DNA of 64,000 bases from Enterococcus sp. (GTDB lineage: Bacteria; Bacillota; Bacilli; Lactobacillales; Enterococcaceae), in contig NZ_JALAHI010000084.1 of assembly GCF_022711995.1 (NCBI RefSeq), forward strand, positions 1 to 64,000, in the 5' to 3' direction. A program made the translations under genes and the position numbers. Below are positions 1 to 7,654 of the stretch, piece after piece (positions within the stretch are counted from its first letter, which is position 1; each line of letters starts with the position of its first letter). The notes beneath the pieces are model-generated. The model searched no databases. It saw only the letters and a program-made list of their open reading frames with translations, and was not told the origin of the DNA.

Positions 1-103
1 AAATGAAGTTGATATAGCAGTCTTTTGTAATGAGTTAAAAAACTATTCTCATTTTTGTCTTATTTTGGCGCCATTTTTGAAAAATAATCTAAGCAAATTA
101 ACC

Positions 104-132
104 TTGTAAAATTAGCAAAATGGGAATAAACT
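104..132 (+). promoter_or_regulatory. sigma-A-type promoter of dtpT
   Basis: TTGTAA (104-109) and TAAACT (127-132) are separated by exactly 17 bp and lie about 60 bp before the dtpT start. Bases 1-103 are AT-rich and hold no ORF or hairpin I can support. Confidence 0.6.
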
Positions 133-142
133 GGCATTTGTG

Positions 143-157
143 AATTTTCAGAAAAAT
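143..157 (+). promoter_or_regulatory. CodY-box-like sequence in the dtpT leader
   Basis: The 15-mer AATTTTCAGAAAAAT matches the published CodY consensus AATTTTCWGAAAATT at 14 of 15 positions. It lies just downstream of the predicted transcription start of a peptide transporter gene. CodY represses peptide and amino acid uptake genes in low-GC Firmicutes, so repression in amino-acid-rich medium is the natural inference. Confidence 0.6.
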
Positions 158-192
158 TTCTAAATTTGTTTTTTTATAAGGAGCCAGTAATT

Positions 193-1653
193 ATGGAAAA
201 AGAAAAGACTTTCCTAGGACAACCACGGGGGTTGTCAACACTATTCTTCACTGAAATGTGGGAACGATTCAGTTATTATGGGATGCGTGCAATCTTAGTT
301 TACTTTATGTATGATGCTGTAACGAATGGCGGATTGGGTCTGCCTAAGTCAACAGCTGTAGCGATCATGTCCATCTACGGTTCATTGGTTTATATGTCCA
401 GTATTGTTGGCGGCTGGGTCTCGGACCGATTATTAGGATCGAATAAATCCGTTTTTTATGGTGGGATCCTCATTATGTTCGGGCATATTGTTCTAGCGGC
501 ACCTCTTGGTATTGCTGCATTATTTGTTTCGATGATGCTGATTGTTGTTGGAACAGGTTTGTTGAAGTCGAATGTTTCAGGAATGGTCGGACATCTATAT
601 TCGAAAGAAGACGTCCGTCGGGATGCCGGATTTTCGATCTTTTATATGGGTATCAACATTGGCGGACTTTTAGCACCGATCATTGTGGGAATTTTAGGGC
701 AAAATGTCAATTACCATTTAGGTTTTTCAATAGCAGCTATCGGAATGTTCATTGGTTTGGTGCAATATTATGTTCAAGGAAAAACCACTTTGAAAAATGT
801 GGCGACCACACCAACTAATCCATTGTCTGCGCAAGAGAAAAAAGTCTTTTTCCGTAACGTATTCATCGTATTAGTGCTTGTAGCCTTGATTTTTGGTGGT
901 GCGGCTGCGATGGGGTATCTGACCGTTGACTTCTTTATCAATTGCATCAGTATCTTAGGTATCTTTTTACCCATCTATTACTTTACCAAAATGTTGCGTT
1001 CTCGTGATGTGACAGCGGATGAAAAGAAAAAAGTTTTAGCTTACATTCCTTTATTTTTAGCGGCCATCGTTTTCTGGTCTCTAGAAGAACAAGGCTCATC
1101 GATTTTGGCGCTTTTTGCAGCCGATCGGACGCAAGATACGTTGTTTGGTATTACCATTCCAGCGAGTCTTTATCAAACGCTAAATCCATTATTCGTGGTT
1201 CTGTTGACACCCGTATTCGTTTGGCTGTGGACGAAGTTAGGCAAAAAACAACCTCGAACGGAAGTAAAATTTGCGATTGGGTTGATTTTAGCAGGTTTGT
1301 CTTTTGTTTTATTGATGTTCCCAAGCATGTTGTTTGGGGTTGATCAACGTGTGAGCCCATTATGGTTAGTCTTTAGTTTCTTTATTATGATTGCCGGCGA
1401 AATGTGTCTTTCACCAGTTGGACTGTCTGTGACGACCAAGTTAGCGCCAAAAGCCTTTGAAGCGCAAACCCTTGCGATTTGGTTATTGGCTGATGCTTCT
1501 TCCCAAGCGATCAATGCTCAGATTGCTCGTTTCTATACACCACAAACGGAAGGTGCTTATTATGGCATTGTGGGTGGTGTAGCAGTTGTTGTAGGGATCA
1601 TTCTTTACATGGCAAGAAAACCAATTCGTAAGCTGATTGGGAATATTCATTAA
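193..1653 (+). CDS. dtpT: POT-family di-/tripeptide:H+ symporter
   Basis: Proton-coupled importer of di- and tripeptides in the cytoplasmic membrane. The 486-residue protein carries the POT signature EMWERFSYYG near residues 21-30, which holds the ExxER proton-coupling motif, and has about 14 hydrophobic segments, the normal size for DtpT. The start at 193 is chosen because AAGGAG lies 9 bases upstream; an in-frame TTG at 166 lacks a site. A CodY-like box in the leader fits nitrogen-responsive control. It is monocistronic, ending in a terminator 8 bases after the stop codon. Confidence 0.93.
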   Translation: MEKEKTFLGQPRGLSTLFFTEMWERFSYYGMRAILVYFMYDAVTNGGLGLPKSTAVAIMSIYGSLVYMSSIVGGWVSDRLLGSNKSVFYGGILIMFGHIVLAAPLGIAALFVSMMLIVVGTGLLKSNVSGMVGHLYSKEDVRRDAGFSIFYMGINIGGLLAPIIVGILGQNVNYHLGFSIAAIGMFIGLVQYYVQGKTTLKNVATTPTNPLSAQEKKVFFRNVFIVLVLVALIFGGAAAMGYLTVDFFINCISILGIFLPIYYFTKMLRSRDVTADEKKKVLAYIPLFLAAIVFWSLEEQGSSILALFAADRTQDTLFGITIPASLYQTLNPLFVVLLTPVFVWLWTKLGKKQPRTEVKFAIGLILAGLSFVLLMFPSMLFGVDQRVSPLWLVFSFFIMIAGEMCLSPVGLSVTTKLAPKAFEAQTLAIWLLADASSQAINAQIARFYTPQTEGAYYGIVGGVAVVVGIILYMARKPIRKLIGNIH

Positions 1654-1660
1654 TCAACGG

Positions 1661-1692
1661 ACTTGATCTTGAAAAGGATCAAGTCTTTTTTT
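1661..1692 (+). terminator. intrinsic terminator of dtpT
   Basis: Perfect 8-bp stem ACTTGATC/GATCAAGT (1661-1668 with 1677-1684), 8-base loop, then seven T residues. Confidence 0.9.
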
Positions 1693-1753
1693 GCACTTTC
1701 GGGCAAACTATGAGAAAATAAATGGGAACGTAGGTTCTGTAGGAGGGGATGGA

Positions 1754-2611
1754 ATGCATCGACGACGCTATAAAACGATTCTTTCACCAAATAACACCAT
1801 GAATCTCTATCGAGGGTGTACCCATGACTGTATTTATTGTGATAGTCGCAGCAGTTGCTATCAGATGGCCCACCGCTTTGAAGATATCGAGATCAAAGAA
1901 GAGGCAGCTGCGATTTTGGACCAGCAATTAAAGAAGCGCCGTCAGCCTTGTATGGTGGTTACTGGTGCTATGTCGGATCCGTATATTCATCTAGAGCAGC
2001 GTTTGAGACAAACGAGACAAGTATTGGAAGTAATCAAAAAGAACGGTTTTGGGGTTGCGCTATTGACTAAATCAACGCGGGTATTAGAAGATCTTGATTT
2101 ATTGGTGCAAATCAATCGTCAAACGAAAGCAGTTGTTCAAATGACACTGACGACTTACGATGAAACGTTATGCAAGAAACTGGAACGACAAGTATCCACT
2201 ACCTACCAGCGCTTTTTGGCTCTCAAGGCTTTTCAAGAAGCGGGGGTCCCTACAGTTGTTTGGTTATCGCCTATTTTGCCCTTTATCAATGACACAGAAG
2301 AGAATCTATTAGGTATCTTGGATTACTGCCGACAGGCGGGAGTGAAAGGCATCATCTGTTTTGGCTTTGGGGTGACGATGCGGGAGGGAAATCGCGCATA
2401 CTTTTATCAGCAGCTGGATCGCGACTTTCCTGGGATGAAGGAAAAGTATCAGCAAGCTTTTGGTGATCGGTATGTTTGTAACAGTCCGAATCAGCAAAAG
2501 CTAATGGCAATTTTTTGTGCATATTGTCAAACCCACCAAATCCTGTACCGGCCAGAAGAAGTCTTTGCCTATATCCAGCGTTTTGAAGACCAGCAGTTGA
2601 CCCTTTTTTAA
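1754..2611 (+). CDS. SPL-family radical SAM protein
   Basis: A 285-residue radical SAM enzyme. The iron-sulfur cluster motif CxxxCxxC appears as CTHDCIYC near residues 22-29, followed by the GxxxDxY-type segment TGAMSDPY typical of the spore-photoproduct-lyase-like (SPL) family. The start at ATG 1754 follows AGGAGG at 1741-1746; the reading frame is open further upstream but runs back into the dtpT terminator. The chemistry is presumably 5'-deoxyadenosyl radical generation; the substrate is unknown. True spore photolyase acts in spore DNA repair, a role not expected in a non-sporulating coccus, so this is an SPL-like paralogue of unknown function. Confidence 0.85.
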   Translation: MHRRRYKTILSPNNTMNLYRGCTHDCIYCDSRSSCYQMAHRFEDIEIKEEAAAILDQQLKKRRQPCMVVTGAMSDPYIHLEQRLRQTRQVLEVIKKNGFGVALLTKSTRVLEDLDLLVQINRQTKAVVQMTLTTYDETLCKKLERQVSTTYQRFLALKAFQEAGVPTVVWLSPILPFINDTEENLLGILDYCRQAGVKGIICFGFGVTMREGNRAYFYQQLDRDFPGMKEKYQQAFGDRYVCNSPNQQKLMAIFCAYCQTHQILYRPEEVFAYIQRFEDQQLTLF

Positions 2612-2636
2612 TTCACATCTTTTCAACAAATGAAAT

Positions 2637-2687
2637 AGCCGTAGGGGTTGAGAGTGTTCCAGTTCTCTTACCTTGCGGCTTTTTTTA
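2637..2687 (+). terminator. intrinsic terminator after the radical SAM gene
   Basis: Imperfect stem beginning AGCCGTAGGGG and closing ACCTTGCGGCT, followed by seven T residues. It also sits just past the 3' end of the converging ABC-F gene, but the T-tract is poor in that direction. Confidence 0.8.
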
Positions 2688-2739
2688 TTTGATTTTTCTG
2701 CTATCAATTCCTTATGGTGAAAAAACGAACGTAATCCTC

Positions 2740-4323
2740 TTAAAGGGTCTGCCAATCGATGGGCTGCCGCGTGACTTCCTGGTCGCGGATCAGCAGCATG
2801 TCTTGGAAAGTTTGTTTTAGAAAATAGCGATCATGGCTCACAGCAATCAACGTCCCATCAAATCGTTGGATCAATTCTTCAATTTCTTCACGAGCATAGA
2901 TATCCAGATGATTAGTAGGCTCATCTAATAGCAGGACATTGATTTTATTATGAAAAAGTTTCAGCAGATAAAGACGAATCTTCTCACCGCCAGAAAGATC
3001 CTGAATGCGTTTGGAAACATCTTCCTGATAAAAACCAATTTGTGCCAGCTGTTGTCGTGCAGATTGTTCATTGCCTATGAATTGATAGGCAAAGGATAGG
3101 ACCCGCATAGCAGGATCTTGAAATGAGAGCTTTTGAGGCAGATACCCGATCAGCAGATTACTGCCAGATTTGATCGTTCCCGCGTCAAGCGCCAGAGTCC
3201 CTAGTAAAAGCTGGATCAGGGTCGATTTCCCAGTGCCATTTTCACCAATGATCGCTAAGCGCTCGCCCCGGTAAATCGAGAAACTACTGTCTTCAAAGAG
3301 TAGTCGATCGGCCATGACTTTACCGATGTTACGGGCGATAAAGACTTCTTTGCCTGTTCGATCACTTTGATTGACCGTGCGAATTCTTTTTTTAGGAGGC
3401 AGCGGGGGCTTGACGAGAGTGATCTTCGCTAAGCGCTTTTCAATTTCTTTGGCTTTACGGAAAAAGGCCTCATTGTCCCCTTCATTTCCCCATTGGCGAT
3501 AACGGCGAATCATATTTTTAAGCCGCTGACATTCTTTTTGCTGCAGCTCATAGTTCTTAGTCAGTTCAGCGATTCGAGCTTGTTTCAATGACCGATATTG
3601 GCTATAGTTTCCCGGATAAGAAATCAATTGACCATCTTCAATCTCACAGATCCTAGTCGTCACTTTGTCCAGAAAAGCGCGGTCATGAGAGATAACGATA
3701 TACGCTTTTTTCGTATTGATAAGATAGTTTTCCAGCCAATGCAAACTAGCTAAATCAAGATGATTCGTGGGCTCATCCAGTAAAAGCAGGTCATGCTCTG
3801 TCAATAGCAATCTTGCTAGTTCTACTTTGACTCGCTCCCCACCACTTAATGCCTGCAAAGAAGTTTCTTGCAACTGCGCTATTCCCAATCCTCTTAAACT
3901 AGCAAGAATCCGGTCTTCTAACAGATAGCCACCGTGTTCTTCAAATTGCAGCTGTAATTGACCATAGCGGTCCAATAATTTCGATATGTCAGCGGCAGGG
4001 TCGCTCATCTGTTGTTCACAACGTCGCATATTGCGACTTATCTCTTGCAGTCGGGGGGAAGAGGTTTGTAAATACGTCAGCACCGTTTCTGAAGAGGGCG
4101 AAAATTCTTGTGCCAAATGACCAATAGAAAGACCTTTACGTCGGCTGATCGCTCCAGTATCATTTTTCTCGGTTCCGAGTAATAAATCTAAAAAGGTTGT
4201 CTTACCAGAACCATTGATGCCGATTAAACCAATCTTTTCACCAGGATCAATTTGGAAAGTTAAGTGTTCAAATAGCGGAGTACCGCCAAAATTTTTACTG
4301 ATTTTATTTGCTTGAATTAGCAT
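2740..4323 (-). CDS. ABC-F family ATPase, probable ribosome-protection type
   Basis: A soluble protein of 527 residues with two ABC domains and no membrane segments, the layout of ABC-F proteins that bind the ribosomal E site. Walker A motifs are GINGSGKT (about 35-42) and GENGTGKS (about 350); both halves have LSGGE signatures and the Walker B/DEPTNHLD block. A charged, helical linker lies between the domains and there is a short C-terminal tail. The start at 4323 follows AAGGAG; the frame extends upstream without a good site. Expression is probably set by the leader ORF and attenuator upstream, the arrangement described for antibiotic-responsive ABC-F genes such as vmlR and lmo0919. I cannot assign it to Vga, Lsa, Msr or a housekeeping subfamily. 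Confidence 0.85.
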   Translation of the reverse strand: MLIQANKISKNFGGTPLFEHLTFQIDPGEKIGLIGINGSGKTTFLDLLLGTEKNDTGAISRRKGLSIGHLAQEFSPSSETVLTYLQTSSPRLQEISRNMRRCEQQMSDPAADISKLLDRYGQLQLQFEEHGGYLLEDRILASLRGLGIAQLQETSLQALSGGERVKVELARLLLTEHDLLLLDEPTNHLDLASLHWLENYLINTKKAYIVISHDRAFLDKVTTRICEIEDGQLISYPGNYSQYRSLKQARIAELTKNYELQQKECQRLKNMIRRYRQWGNEGDNEAFFRKAKEIEKRLAKITLVKPPLPPKKRIRTVNQSDRTGKEVFIARNIGKVMADRLLFEDSSFSIYRGERLAIIGENGTGKSTLIQLLLGTLALDAGTIKSGSNLLIGYLPQKLSFQDPAMRVLSFAYQFIGNEQSARQQLAQIGFYQEDVSKRIQDLSGGEKIRLYLLKLFHNKINVLLLDEPTNHLDIYAREEIEELIQRFDGTLIAVSHDRYFLKQTFQDMLLIRDQEVTRQPIDWQTL

Positions 4324-4345
4324 GATCTCACTCCTTGAGACCACT

Positions 4346-4372
4346 CAAAAAGGCCATGGTTATCCATGGCCT
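4346..4372 (-). terminator. attenuator hairpin just before the ABC-F gene
   Basis: On the minus strand a perfect 9-bp stem AGGCCATGG/CCATGGCCT with loop ATAA is followed by a five-T run, ending 23 bases before the ABC-F start codon. An upstream copy of GGCCAT (4415-4420), just past the leader ORF stop, can pair with the 5' arm and act as an antiterminator. Confidence 0.85.
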
Positions 4373-4427
4373 GTGTTATTCTTATCTGATGTTATTCGAG
4401 ATAAACACCTTGAGATGGCCATTGATT

Positions 4428-4556
4428 TTACGAATATTCAACTGTTTTAGGCAGACTCGTCCCTAAAACGGTTTTTGTAAAACCAATTGCATGGCTAAAT
4501 GCGATATGGTAACGCTGATAGTTGACGTTACATGTTATTTTAGTCATGCGCATCAT
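4428..4556 (-). CDS. leader peptide uORF of the ABC-F gene (42 aa)
   Basis: A short ORF not previously listed among long ORFs. It has an excellent ribosome binding site (AAGGAGG, plus-strand 4564-4570) placed 7 bases before ATG 4556; in-frame ATGs at 4553 and 4547 are alternatives. The peptide starts MMRMTKITCN and ends KTVEYS. Its coding sequence contains two internal hairpins, GTAACG/CGTTAC and GTTTTAGG/CCTAAAAC, the second at the 3' end. It lies between a good promoter and an attenuator, so the likely role is as a sensor: ribosomes stalled by an antibiotic would change downstream RNA pairing. Confidence 0.7.
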   Translation of the reverse strand: MMRMTKITCNVNYQRYHIAFSHAIGFTKTVLGTSLPKTVEYS

Positions 4557-4586
4557 GGTGTTTCCTCCTTTGGCTTATTTGCCAAT

Positions 4587-4615
4587 AGTGTACCGCAAGT
4601 GACCTTACTTTGCAA
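4587..4615 (-). promoter_or_regulatory. promoter of the ABC-F leader transcript
   Basis: Minus-strand TTGCAA (4610-4615) and TACACT (4587-4592) with a 17-bp spacer. Transcription would start about 25 bases before the leader ORF. The -35 region abuts the 3' end of kup. Confidence 0.8.
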
Positions 4616-6622
4616 TTAGTCAGTCAGTTTTTTCTTGACCGGAACAATTTCAGAAAGGTTACTTGCCTTCGGTTGCCCAATCACTAATGGAACGGTCTCA
4701 TGGACCACATCGCTGTAAGTGAGTCCAAACCAACGTTCCGGTGAAATAGTATGCCGTTTGATAAAGAGTTTGGCTAACATTACTTGCCGCTCCCAGCGAG
4801 TTAATGAGGTGACATTCGACAACTCTTCTTCGATCAGAACAAACTGGAAGTCCCCAACTTGACGGCCTGGGGTCAGTGAGTATTTTTGCGGCTGTTTTGG
4901 TAAGCGACCGTCTTTCATCAATTCTTGAATGATTTGTCGGATGTAGACATTGACTTCTTGAGAAACCCGAAAGCCTAAGTAGAGTTTCAATTTTACGATG
5001 AAATCTGTCTCAGCCATCGAGACTTCGTACTGTTTTGTATAAGGTTCATCTGTGACTTCCACATTTACAAACCAATAAACTTTGGCGCGTTTCGGCCGTT
5101 TATCAAGGATCGAATAAATGAACTGACGGCCAATCGTATTTCCTTGCAGTTTCGGAACTAAAAAGACGACATTGGTCTGAGAAAATGGCAATGTCTCGTC
5201 ATTCCGCAATTCCTGTAGTTGGGGAATGTATTCGGTCAAGTCAACTTCTTCGGCAGCTTGTTCTTGAATGTGGTTGCCCCATTCCCAAATCAGCATGATG
5301 GCAATAATCAAAGTGGCCATCAAAACTGCAACGAACCCACCGTGGAAAAATTTTGCGGCACTCGAGATGAAGAAGATGCCTTCGATAGCTGCAAAAAATA
5401 AGGTAATAAAAGGAGCGATAAAACGCGCTTTTTTGAATTGACGCAAAAAGAAATACAACAAGACTGTGGTCATCAACATGGTTACTGTAATCGCTAAGCC
5501 ATAAGCGGCCTCCATGCGCGTGGATGTTCGGAACAAGAGAACGACACCAGAACAAGCGATCCACAGTATCAGGTTAAGCGCGGGAATATACATTTGTCCG
5601 ATGGAAGAACCAGGATACATGATCTGCATCCGCGGCAGCAAGCGTAACTTAATTGCTTCCGAAACTAACGTGAAAGAGCCGGAAAGTAAAGCTTGGGAGG
5701 CAATGATTGCGGCTAATGCAGAAAAGCCGACGCCAAAAACTGTCCAACCTTGAGGCAAAGCCTGGAAAAAAGGGTTTAGGTTTTCAATCTGTTGATAGGC
5801 AGGATCTTGATAAACCTTTAATAACCAAGCAGCCTGACCAAAGTAATTAAGCATCAAACAGATTTTGATGTAAGGCCAGCTGGCATAAATATTCTTTTTG
5901 CCTACATGTCCCAAATCGGAATATAGTGCTTCAGCACCAGTGGTTGCCAGAAAAATATTTCCGAGAATGAACAAACCTGAAGTATTATCAGGACTAAACA
6001 GCAGTCCGATGGCATAACGGGAATCCAACGCGCGAATGACAGATAGATCACCAGAAAAGTTGATCAAACCAACGATCCCCAAAAAGGTGAACCAGCCAAG
6101 CATGATCGGTCCAAATGCTTTACCTACGAATTCTGTCCCAAAGCGTTGCAGGCTAAAAAGAACGAAAAGGATCGCTAATGTAATCCAAACAATAATGGAT
6201 TGATCATTGCCAAAATGATTATAAAACATCGGAATGCCTCGCAACCCTTCAATGGCCGTCGTGACTGTGACAGCAGGAGTCAGTACGCCATCTGCCAATA
6301 ATGCAGCGCCGCCGATGATTGCCGGAATAATCAAATAACGACTTTGCTTGCGAACAAGTGTATATAAGGAAAAAATTCCTCCCTCACCGTGATTATCCGC
6401 ATTTAAAGCGATTAGGACGTACTTAATCGTGGTAAGCAGAGTCAGAGTCCAAAAAAAGAGGGAGACACTTCCCAAGACAAAGTCTGGGGAGAGTGTCTTC
6501 AACCCGCCGTTGTCTTCAACGATTGCTTTCATCACATAGAGTGGGCTGGTCCCGATATCTCCATAGACCACCCCCATGGCGACCAAAAGGCCTCCCGCGG
6601 TTAATTTTTTCATTTTGCTCAT
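4616..6622 (-). CDS. kup: KUP/HAK/KT-type potassium uptake protein
   Basis: Low-pressure K+:H+ symporter of the cytoplasmic membrane. The 668-residue protein opens with the family hallmark GVVYGDIGTSPLYV near residues 16-30, has about 12 transmembrane helices in the first 430 residues, and a C-terminal cytosolic domain, as usual for Kup. Start 6622 follows GGAGG 8 bases upstream on the minus strand; an in-frame start at 6649 lies inside the leader terminator and is unlikely. The leader carries a yybP-ykoY-like riboswitch and terminator, so transcription probably responds to a metal ion. It is monocistronic, divergent from the ABC transporter at 6893. Confidence 0.95.
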   Translation of the reverse strand: MSKMKKLTAGGLLVAMGVVYGDIGTSPLYVMKAIVEDNGGLKTLSPDFVLGSVSLFFWTLTLLTTIKYVLIALNADNHGEGGIFSLYTLVRKQSRYLIIPAIIGGAALLADGVLTPAVTVTTAIEGLRGIPMFYNHFGNDQSIIVWITLAILFVLFSLQRFGTEFVGKAFGPIMLGWFTFLGIVGLINFSGDLSVIRALDSRYAIGLLFSPDNTSGLFILGNIFLATTGAEALYSDLGHVGKKNIYASWPYIKICLMLNYFGQAAWLLKVYQDPAYQQIENLNPFFQALPQGWTVFGVGFSALAAIIASQALLSGSFTLVSEAIKLRLLPRMQIMYPGSSIGQMYIPALNLILWIACSGVVLLFRTSTRMEAAYGLAITVTMLMTTVLLYFFLRQFKKARFIAPFITLFFAAIEGIFFISSAAKFFHGGFVAVLMATLIIAIMLIWEWGNHIQEQAAEEVDLTEYIPQLQELRNDETLPFSQTNVVFLVPKLQGNTIGRQFIYSILDKRPKRAKVYWFVNVEVTDEPYTKQYEVSMAETDFIVKLKLYLGFRVSQEVNVYIRQIIQELMKDGRLPKQPQKYSLTPGRQVGDFQFVLIEEELSNVTSLTRWERQVMLAKLFIKRHTISPERWFGLTYSDVVHETVPLVIGQPKASNLSEIVPVKKKLTD

Positions 6623-6647
6623 AGATTTTACCTCCAAATTGAACTGC

Positions 6648-6683
6648 AAAAAGACCTAAGAGGCCCTTTGCCACCTAGGTCTT
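6648..6683 (-). terminator. riboswitch expression-platform terminator before kup
   Basis: Minus-strand stem AAGACCTA (6676-6683) with TAGGTCTT (6651-6658) followed by five T residues, ending about 26 bases before the kup start codon. The 5' arm overlaps the 3' part of the aptamer, so folding of one can exclude the other. Confidence 0.8.
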
Positions 6684-6768
6684 GCAAGAAACATCATAGA
6701 CCAGCGGATTCCCGCTTGCTGTTGATCTATGATCATGGAAAAACCCATGTGCTACTCCCCTAAATTGC
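6651..6768 (-). ncRNA. yybP-ykoY-like (Mn2+) riboswitch in the kup leader
   Basis: Reading the minus strand, the conserved strand GGGGAGTAGC (6751-6760) is followed by a hairpin CATGG/CCATG. Next comes a long hairpin with outer stem ATCATAGA/TCTATGAT and inner stem AGCGG/CCGCT, holding the second conserved strand TCAACA (6720-6725) in its internal loop. This order is what I know of E. coli alx and other yybP-ykoY RNAs, which sense Mn2+. The RNA starts only a few bases after a strong promoter and ends in a terminator. The call rests on motif order by eye; a covariance search was not run. Confidence 0.75.
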
Positions 6769-6772
6769 TATA

Positions 6773-6801
6773 ATTATCTTTGTTTTGCTGATTCCTGTCA
6801 A
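6773..6801 (-). promoter_or_regulatory. promoter of the kup riboswitch transcript
   Basis: Minus-strand TTGACA (6796-6801) and GATAAT (6773-6778) separated by 17 bp, a near-consensus promoter immediately ahead of the riboswitch. Confidence 0.85.
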
Positions 6802-6850
6802 CTTTTTTCATTTATAATGTAAATAAACATTTTAAATTTTCTGTTTATTC

Positions 6851-6864
6851 ACGTAAAATTACGT
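6851..6864. promoter_or_regulatory. palindrome ACGTAA-AA-TTACGT before the ABC operon
   Basis: A perfect 6+6 palindrome about 30 bases before the start of the ABC transporter operon. A TATAAT (6813-6818) lies upstream but I find no good -35. The palindrome is a plausible operator for an unidentified regulator. Confidence 0.35.
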
Positions 6865-6892
6865 TAAGTCTTATTTCTAAGGGGGATAGTAA

Positions 6893-7654
6893 ATGATTGA
6901 ATTGAAACATGTAAGTAAAACGTATGGAACAAAAAAAGCATTGAAGGATCTTTCTTTGACGATTCAGCAAGGTGAGATTTTTGGCTTTTTAGGCCATAAT
7001 GGTGCAGGGAAATCAACGACCATCAAGAGTCTAGTTAGTATTTTACAGCCGACGAGTGGCGAAATCGTTTTTGATGGTAAAGCATTAGCCCAATACCGAG
7101 AAGAAATCAAAAAACAAATCGCTTATGTCCCAGATTCGCCGGATATGTTTTTACAACTGACTGCGGGGGAATATTGGGATCTGATCGCAGCTGCCTATGA
7201 GGTGCCGGATGCTCAGAAAAATCAGCGTTTAGCTGAGTTATGCCAGCTCTTTGATATGACAACGCATGTTGAAGAAACCTTAGCCAGTTTTTCCCATGGG
7301 ATGCGGCAAAAAACCATTTTGATCGGGGCATTGGTACCAGATCCAGATATTTGGATTTTGGATGAGCCTTTGCAAGGCTTAGACCCGCAAGCTGCTTTTG
7401 ACTTGAAGGAAATGATGAAAGCCCACGCTGCCAAAGGTAAAACAGTTATTTTTTCCACCCACGTGTTGGACACTGCCCAACAGCTTTGTGATCAGCTAGC
7501 CATTTTGAAAAAAGGCGAGCTACTTTATAACGGGTCTGTTGATGCGTTACTTGCGCAAAATCCGGACCTTTCTTTGGAAGCGATCTATTTAAAAATGACA
7601 GGTAGGAGTGCGGAAGATTCCTCTTTGATAGAACAAGGAGGCGAGGTTAAATGA
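6893..7654 (+). CDS. ABC transporter ATP-binding protein
   Basis: ATPase of a two-gene ABC transporter, 253 residues. Walker A is GHNGAGKST (about 34-42). Walker B reads IWILDEPLQGLD, and the signature is the divergent FSHGMRQK seen in export-type or Ecs-like ATPases rather than LSGGQ. A terminal H-loop STHVLD follows. Start ATG 6893 follows GGGGGA. Its stop codon overlaps the permease start by four bases (ATGA), so the two are translationally coupled. The substrate cannot be told from sequence. Confidence 0.88.
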   Translation: MIELKHVSKTYGTKKALKDLSLTIQQGEIFGFLGHNGAGKSTTIKSLVSILQPTSGEIVFDGKALAQYREEIKKQIAYVPDSPDMFLQLTAGEYWDLIAAAYEVPDAQKNQRLAELCQLFDMTTHVEETLASFSHGMRQKTILIGALVPDPDIWILDEPLQGLDPQAAFDLKEMMKAHAAKGKTVIFSTHVLDTAQQLCDQLAILKKGELLYNGSVDALLAQNPDLSLEAIYLKMTGRSAEDSSLIEQGGEVK

